Positions 57,641-64,000 of a DNA stretch of 64,000 bases are shown one piece after another. Source of the stretch: Dendrophyllia cribrosa (Eukaryota > Cnidaria > Anthozoa > Scleractinia > Dendrophylliidae); contig JAJLRJ010000001.1 in the NCBI GenBank assembly GCA_024195265.1, forward strand, positions 54,144,202 to 54,208,201. The letters run 5' to 3'. The notes beneath the pieces are model-generated. The model was not told the DNA's origin. It was given only the letters and a program-made list of their open reading frames with translations, and ran no database searches. The first letter of the stretch is position 1; each line of letters opens with the position of its first letter. The position numbers and the translations under genes are program-made.

Positions 57641-58596
57641 TCAATGATTTTTCAAAAACATTCGGTCCATGAGTGCCATGTGTTCATTGTGCATATTTTC
57701 AAACTTTTTAATCTTTTCCTTTTCTTCCTCTTTCCTGTCTTGTGTAAATTCCTTAAAGAGCCCAACGAGGTCTTCTCTTTTCTTCCGCTCTGGTAACTTC
57801 TTTTTCTTTGCTTTTGTAACCACAGGCTCCTCTGTGTCACTACCTGTGGAACTCAATGTGGAACTGGAATTTTCAACACTCTTGACTGCATCTTTGCTCC
57901 GTTTACCATCAATGTTGCTGCACAATGTTTTTGGAGCGATGGCATCATCTTTCGAAAATATTTCGTGAAGTTCGTCATAGAAGTTGCATTTCTTTCGGTC
58001 ATTTCCGCTGACTTTGTTGTGATCAACACAAGCAACATAACTTCTCTTCAGATTTTTCAATTTCGTCTCACACGCCTTGGCATTAAAGAACACTCCGTTC
58101 TTCTTTAACTCTTCGCTGATTTCTTCCCACAGGGACTTGTTCTTTTTGTTTATATCTTTAAATCGTTCTCTGCGTTCGACATAGCAGGAAATTAACAACA
58201 GCACATCAGCTCTAGACCAGCGTACAAGAGCTCTCGATTCGCCTTCGGTACCTTCACTCGACTGACTGAACGTGGCTGCAGCTGTTTCCAAAGAAGAAAA
58301 ACTTGGACCAGGCTGAGGTGATACTGATCTGACTGTTTCATGGCTGAACTGTGATGCCTGCGGTGGTGGAAACATGAACTGAGGAAGATAAGGTTGAATG
58401 CCCGGTTGAACGTGGCTTTCGTTCCACTGATATTCTGGATATTCACCTGCAGATAAACTGTGCGTCCAATATTGTCCTGTAGATAGAAATAAAAGATGCC
58501 AAGACGCATCAAACATCCGGAAAATTTATAAAAATACGTACAGGACGGAAAATTTCGGTGAAACTACACAAAAAACTCACCTTGTTTATTCGCCAT
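57641..58596 (-). CDS. Harbinger Myb/SANT-like DNA-binding protein
   Basis: Exon 1 (58596-58581) encodes MANKQ plus one base before GTGAGT. Exon 2 (58476-57641) follows TTTCTATCTACAG and restores the frame (GQYWTHSL), giving 283 residues. After a Pro/Ser-rich N-terminal third comes a trihelix Myb/SANT domain (about residues 95-185) with WSRADVLLLISCYVERRERF and WEEISEELKK, then KLKNLKRSY. A Lys-rich nuclear-localisation stretch (KAKKKKLPERKKRED) and a charged C-terminal coiled coil follow. In PIF/Harbinger elements this second protein carries the transposase into the nucleus and binds element ends. It converges with the transposase gene inside the same TIRs. Confidence 0.9.
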
Positions 58597-59059
58597 GGCC
58601 GGCAGCAGCTAATATTTACAACAAAATGGCGGTAATGTGGCGGATTTTAAGAAGACGACCGCTTGCCAAACGTACTGCTTTTTGTATCCGTGCAATAAAG
58701 AAACGCACGGATCATGAATCCTAAAAATCCGGATTTAGATTTGATCTAATGAATCCACTCGGAGTGTGGATTCTATAGATTCAAAATCCATTTTCGGATT
58801 TTATTAAAGAAACGCAAAATCCGTTTTTGGATTCAAGAATCCGGATTTGGATTTTTTTAAAGAAACGCACCCTTAGATAAGCTCGGACATCTGTGTGCTC
58901 ATTGAAATGTTCTGAAAGGCTCGGGCTACTAGAGTGCAGCTGGTTTTAGTTTCCCAGTGAATACAATAACATTACTGCTTTTTCCACTCTTTGGTTTTGT
59001 TTAAATATCACTGTTAAGTTTTAAACTTCAGTTTAACCGACTGCACTCTTTAACTTGGA

Positions 59060-59090
<31 letters not shown>

Positions 59091-59146
59091 CTGTGGGGGG
59101 GTGCGAACGCACCCCGTGCACCCCCCCTGGTTACGGGCCTGCGATA

Positions 59147-60117
59147 ACAGATACTGAATCACCAAATAAAATGAACGAAAAATGAACAAAATACGCAACT
59201 GACTGCTTCATTCTTAGTATCAAGTGTTTTGGCTTATTCTCAAGAATGTGATGTTAATTCTCTTGTTTACGCAGAACAAACAGAATTCCTTTCATCTGAG
59301 GACTGATATTTATTTTCCGTCATATTCTGTTATTTTTAATTTGTAGGTAGAATATCTCCAAACGAATGCGCAATAATTAAGCGAAATAACATTTTATAGA
59401 CGAGACCGTGTAGCTTTTAATGACAAATTGCTACTCAGTACGTACACGTCTTATCAACGTTCAAATTTCCTTCACTTGCTTATTTATACATTTTGTTACG
59501 TGTCAGTTTAGCACCGTGGCCCGTTTCTCAAAAGTCCTGTAACTTTTCGGGCCCGAAAGCAGTTTTATGTGGACAATGTTTATATTAAATATTCAAATGT
59601 TGTTAGTTTTGAAAACTAAGCAATAAAATTCTAAGTTGGAAAAAAAGACGAGCAGTTTTCGGGACAATGTTTACATTAAATATTCAAATGTTGTTAGTTT
59701 TGAAAAAGTAAGCAATAAAATTCTAAGTTGGAGAAAAAAGACGAGCAGTTTTCGGAATAAAAACTACAGCACCATTCCATAGATTCTGCTTTTTAAAATA
59801 TAACTCCGGGACCGAAAAGTTATCGGGACTTTCAGAACGAGCTCCAAGCCGGTGCTGAATAGGCTTTATCATTCTCCGATTCCTATTGTTAAGTCTATTT
59901 CTAACATCACCTGCGTCCCAATCTTTGTCTGGAGATTGTAGGCGAAGTTGTGTATTACGGGCAATGTTTGTTTGTAAAAGTAGTTGCAGGTGTCCTTGTG
60001 GTCGATAAGATCAAATATTAATGACTAGTTTTTGCGCATCTAATTGAACTGAACAATTATTCTTAAAACCGACTACTGATAACCAACACAGTTAGCGGTT
60101 GCGGTACTCAGAAGGTG
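59147..60117. other. Intergenic stretch with MITE and roughly 105-bp tandem duplication
   Basis: About 59519-59852 has inverted ends (CCCGTTTCTCAAAAGTCCTG and TTATCGGGACTTTCAGAACG). Inside, two copies of a block with GGGACAATGTTTA and TATTCAAATGTTGTTAGTTT lie in tandem (about 59565 and 59665). No gene. Confidence 0.6.
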
Positions 60118-63100
60118 ATGGCCAGCTCTGTCGATTTAAATCGCTTTGCCCGCAAAAAGTTTTGCATCTTCTTCGCCATACTAACACTTTGTGTACTTCC
60201 GCAAGGTAAGTCAGAGATTACAGGATCTGTTCGAGTCGCTTTTTGACGCGATCGGCAAACAGCGGTTGAAAATTTAACACTTAATCGTAGCAAACACAAC
60301 GATGGCATGAAATAGTCAATGGATATTGAATATTGTTTAAGAGTTCATTGAACTTCAAAGGGAACGATCGCGACGAAGTTAGCCGGTTTTAATTTCTATG
60401 TAATAAAAATGACTCAAAAAAACTAACAACTATCAACAACTATCAAGAGGATCAGTAAATTGGAGCGGTTTGTTGTTTTTACTTAAACTGATTACCAATC
60501 ACATTTTAAGTTGTTCTCAGTGTCCTCAGTGTGGTTTTAATTAACCACAAACGAACACTGCGTTAAACGACCTTCAACTTACGGAAAGATAGAATCATGA
60601 AATTGTACTTTTTTCCGGTTTCTTTGGCCATGAAAGTTTACAACTACCCTTAGCTAGAGCATCCTTTGTTTGATACAGTTCTGTCTAGTCTTCAAATTTA
60701 TGCCTGCACACAATCCCTTTTATCGTGAATTAATAATTATGTTTCGTTAACTCAATTTTTAATAAGTCTTTTCTCGTTTCTTCGAATGTGATTAATTATT
60801 TTCAAGTCTTTTTCTCTTGGACTTCAATCAACGGTAGAAAAGGTGTGTGCTGAAAATGACACCTAAATATTGTTTCATGCCAAAAGTGGTGTAATTTGAT
60901 ACCAGGCAACGATTCGCGGTGTATCCGTACCCCGTTGTCTCGCACCAAAGCTGCGACAGATCGATATATAAGTTTCACGAAACAATAATAGTGCATAGAC
61001 AAGGGTAACATACCCTGGAATACACGAACATTTATTAGAGTCTCTATGGGATTACGGTATTGTATGACGGCTAACGATACGAAATTGTAGTATTTTCCGA
61101 TTTTTCTTTCGCGTGCCACAAACGTATAAAGCCTGGACGGTTTAATTCCCATCCAGCAGATCTTTGACAAAATCTTGCATTTTTTCCGTTGGAATCAGTC
61201 CCATAAAACACAAAACATAAAACAATGTCTATTGAATATTGAAAGATTCACAAAACAATGCCTCGCGTGAGACCGTCTCAAACGCAAGCTCTTTTTGCAT
61301 CTTCAAGTAGAAATGGATGAATTTGTTTTTATTTAAGGTGTGGTTCGCACCAGTAGTTTGCTTAGTAGCAATTGAACTTTACTCATTTTTTCTTTCGACT
61401 GATTCTTATTAAAAAACGTTGAATGATCATTCAATTATTTGGCAACTGGGGTAAAAGTACTTCATTAATACTATAAACTACAGTAATCAAATATTTAGCA
61501 AAAAGGTTATAATAGCGGAGCTCCATACTCATAAAACCTTTGCCCGTCATTTTTCATGGTTCATGGCTAGCGGAATGTTTCGCGCAGGGCTAGCTTGCGG
61601 GCGCGTATGACGTCGCAAAACATGCGCGTATGACGTCACGCAACATCCGGGATCTTAGCAATTTTAAAACCGGCCGATGTCACGTCAGCTGTAGCGGAGA
61701 AAACCGTTTGCAAAATCATAATAGCGGAGAAAACCGTTTGCAAAATCATAATAGCGGAGAAAACCGTTTGCAAAATCATAATAGCGGAGAAAACCGTTTG
61801 CAGAATCGTTTTTTCTTGCATTTTTTTGCGGTTAGCTCCTTAAGACAGGGATTAGAAGCCTTTATAATGGAAAAAGAAGAGCTTTAAGGGATAAAATCTT
61901 TCTTCGAGGAACTTAATACGTTTTTATCAAGGCAGGGAAATGTTTCTTCTTCGGATTTCAGAACCGAAGAAGCGGAGTTTTAAAGAATTTACAAGCAGCC
62001 GAAGAACTTTAAAGGTAAAAAAATTACATTTTTCGATGGGAATTTATGTTGATATCAATTTGTGATTGACTTTTTCTTTGTGTTCTCGTTAGTTTGGGAG
62101 AAATGTTTATAAAACGTGCCCAAATTCAGTCGTGTTGATTTCTTGAATTTCATCGAGGACAGCGATAATGCGATGCGCTATAAATGGTACGCGTTTTGCT
62201 TTTAAACATAAACTAATAGATATTTAAAATTTTCAAAAGAAGATTTCTTGTTGTCCATTTTTATGTGTTTGTTCATTCATTGCATTGATTGAAAAGCGAT
62301 TTTATGTAAACAAAACAAGACTTGGATTTTATAGTTTAACCTCACTCGCGTCGCCTTATGCAAAAATGTCTGTGTATTTTTTGCAATTTTGATTTACAAA
62401 TCAGTTTCTCGGGCAATTTTTGATACGCAGCAGGTGTATTTTATTCAAAAATTAGTCATACTAGTTATTCTAGACCGAGAAAAAGTTGTTTTTATGAACT
62501 TTTGTACGGTCTAAATGTACTGTGCAGACGGTCGCGAAATACCGTTTTGGAGAATGGCTAAAATTGAAAAATAGCTCGGTCGTCAATCTTAATTCTTGTA
62601 CTTCCGACCTTTCACCTTAGTTAAGCTAATCATCAGCTTTCTGTTCAGAGAGCTTCGCTGTTTGGCTCAGCTTATCTATATGTATTACGTTTCTCCAAAT
62701 ATATAAAGTGTTTGCGATGTATGCGTCGGCTGATCTCTAGCTTGGTCGATTTTTAATCTCGCGAGCAGATCTCAGTATTCCAATCTCTATAAGTAATAAA
62801 TTGCTCCTGTATGTGTCAGTGTTCATTGTTGTTGTTTATTCAGTATAACATACTGATAGCGTCACGCAATAGCAAGTCTCACCACATCTGATTATCAAAT
62901 GGGTCAGTTTGGGCAATGTTGAAACGATGAAATTTCAATCCTTTGGGGATAAAATTCTATTTTCAAGCAAATGATTTCTTTGTTTCTGACCATGCCACCA
63001 ACATGGTGGCGTGCAAACAACCTTTTGGTAATAAAACAAAGGAGATCTTTCTTTCAGTGGCCAATAAGCCCCTTGCTGGGTGACGTGACGCTTAGTCGCT

Positions 63101-63818
63101 TTGATCGGGACGGGCGTGCGTTTCTCAAAACTCCCGAAGACTTTTCGGACCCGAAGCTACTTTTAATATATCCAGTATGATCTTTCGAGTGGCGATGAAG
63201 TTTTCATCCCGCAAACCAGCGCAGCATTTAGCTTTTAAAATCAAAGAAGTTGAACCTTTGTTGGTGACGATTTTGCACATAACACAGCTTTACGAGCCGG
63301 AAACTGAAACTCCAGAACTTTTGAGAAACGCACGTCTGGCCTGACTCACAACCAGTGTGAAATATAACTCAGTTATAAACGACATTTTATTTTCCATGGC
63401 TTAGAAGCTTGGAAAATGCATTTTGTTAACTACTTCGTTCTTCTTTGCAGCTGCAAACAGTTTGCGATGCAACAAATGCACTAGCAGCAAGTCATTTGAA
63501 GACTGTGACGCAAACAAAACGATTGAAGACTGCTCTGTGGATGATGCGCGTTGTGTAAACTTTGACTATGACATGACTCAATCAACCTCCAACCAGAAAC
63601 AAAAAATGTTTGGTCGCGGATGTCTGACACAGGTTCAATGCTCAAGCAGCACTTTCACGGACTGCAAGAGCCAAGCGGAAGCTGCGAAGGAAGAAGACGA
63701 TATGAAAATGACTTGCAATGTGTTATGCTGTGGAGAGCGTGATCTATGCAACTCGCAAGTGTCGTTGAAATCTTCAGTTCTATGTTTGCTGATAACTTTG
63801 TTTGTCCTTGTATTTTAA
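60118..63818 (+). CDS. Ly6/uPAR (LU, three-finger) GPI-type surface protein 5 (divergent)
   Basis: Exon 1 (60118-60205, 88 nt) encodes a signal peptide, MASSVDLNRFARKKF then CIFFAILTLCVLPQ, with CAAG/GTAAGT in phase 1. Exon 2 (63451-63818) follows TTCTTCTTTGCAG and continues AANSLRCNKC in frame, giving 151 residues. The LU domain has 12 cysteines with the same spacing style as the minus-strand genes, a longer loop (SQAEAAKEEDDMKM) between the eighth and ninth, and CC-x4-CN. It ends in a short hydrophobic GPI-type tail (SSVLCLLITLFVLVF). The intron is 3.2 kb with repeats. It is more divergent and in the opposite orientation, so it is an older paralogue and not part of the recent duplications. 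Surface localisation is predicted; ligand unknown. Confidence 0.85.
61692..61806. repeat. 30-bp minisatellite, about four copies
   Basis: Units of TAGCGGAGAAAACCGTTTGC plus AAAATCATAA, nearly identical to each other. Confidence 0.8.
63114..63342. mobile_element. MITE with GTTTCTCAAAA ends
   Basis: The left end GGGCGTGCGTTTCTCAAAAC and the complement of GAACTTTTGAGAAACGCACG are inverted repeats; an inner ACTTTTCGGACCCGAAGC block is shared with the copies near 50940 and 59530. It lies about 110 bp before the acceptor of LU gene 5 exon 2. Confidence 0.6.
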
Positions 63819-64000
63819 TATCTTTTTAGAAGAGTTTCCACATATTGTCCATAATGATTAATGTTGCTTAATATATTCGGTTTTGTGCGTACATTAGCTT
63901 TATTGCCGCTTCAAGCTTCAATTAAGTTGAGTTTCAACGTTTAGGATCGGCTTTAAATATGGTCGAAAGTTGTATGCACGAAAACGTGCGAATAACTTTC

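Larger units (their letters stand above)
55721..58872. mobile_element. Apparently complete PIF/Harbinger transposon
   Basis: TTA at 55718-55720 and 58873-58875 (the Harbinger target) flanks 3152 bp with inverted ends GGGTGCGTTTCTTTAAAAAA. Further inverted CCGAAAATGGATTTT and AAATCCATTTTCGG blocks lie just inside. It contains both genes expected of the superfamily, converging: transposase (plus) and Myb/SANT-like protein (minus). Both are unbroken, so it is possibly still active or very young. Confidence 0.93.
53888..59141. mobile_element. Outer hAT-like element (with two nested transposons)
   Basis: The left end CAGGCCCGTAAGCAGG (from 53888) and the right end's complement CAGGCCCGTAACCAGG (to 59141) are inverted repeats, flanked by CGATA at 53883-53887 and 59142-59146. 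Removing the inner hAT-like element (54033-55137) and the Harbinger element (55721-58872) leaves about 1 kb. This residue still encodes a hAT dimerisation domain (55224-55688, minus strand), so it is an internally deleted element. Confidence 0.75.
60206..63450 (+). other. Intron of LU gene 5 with repeats
   Basis: Holds a 30-bp minisatellite (61692-61806), a decayed relative of the 29366 exon-like fragment (61868-62150), and a MITE at about 63114-63342. A 122-codon minus-strand open segment (61170-60802) shows no domain and is not called. Confidence 0.55.

Noticed and set aside
60802..61170. 122-codon minus-strand reading frame inside the LU gene 5 intron
   Set aside because: No domain, splice context or repeat support; its length is plausible by chance in this base composition.
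1..64000. CRISPR array, operon or prokaryotic defence system
   Set aside because: Introns with GT-AG borders, LINE/MITE content and GPI-type surface genes make this a metazoan nuclear sequence. The direct repeats are satellites without unique spacers.

Overview
This is a eukaryotic, intron-bearing, repeat-dense genomic window. The gene content and style (GPI-type Ly6/uPAR three-finger proteins in tandem, a Golgi chondroitin synthase, PIF/Harbinger and hAT transposons, LINE remnants and many foldback MITEs) suggest an invertebrate metazoan. An anthozoan cnidarian, probably a stony coral, is my best guess from the repeat style; this is inference, not proof. Only six host genes are well supported, and most of the 64 kb is mobile or repetitive DNA.

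Layout. (1) 1-18.4 kb: two segmental copies (about 1-8210 and 13140-18430), each carrying one two-exon Ly6/LU gene on the minus strand. The mature-protein exon is at the low-coordinate end and a 58-nt signal-peptide exon lies 4-7 kb away. The copies differ by later insertions: a LINE and a Harbinger-type MITE in copy 1, and two other MITEs in copy 2. A third, exon-less fragment of the same upstream DNA lies at about 27880-29290. (2) 8.2-13.1 kb and 18.4-23.5 kb: MITEs, minisatellites and LINE remnants. (3) 24.1-26.75 kb: an intact two-exon chondroitin sulfate synthase gene on the plus strand, with a MITE inserted exactly at its 5' splice site. (4) 27.9-33.3 kb: repeats, including TTAA-flanked elements and a 50-nt C tract. 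(5) 34.3-49.2 kb: a second minus-strand Ly6/LU group. It has two complete genes plus two orphan signal-peptide exons (one intact, one dead), carried on four copies of a roughly 1.5-2.4 kb unit, and is interrupted by a LINE remnant and a 1.8-kb, 23-bp satellite. (6) 53.9-59.1 kb: a nest of transposons. A hAT-like element contains a second hAT-like element and an apparently complete 3152-bp PIF/Harbinger element with both its transposase and its Myb/SANT-like gene. (7) 60.1-63.8 kb: a fifth, divergent Ly6/LU gene on the plus strand.

The LU genes share one architecture: a signal-peptide exon, a phase-1 intron, one exon encoding a 12-cysteine LU domain, and a C-terminal hydrophobic GPI-attachment tail. 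They are predicted cell-surface proteins. The window reads as a small LU family expanding by local segmental duplication in a TE-rich neighbourhood, with duplicated first exons that could act as alternative promoters. No prokaryotic system, CRISPR array, rRNA or tRNA was recognised.
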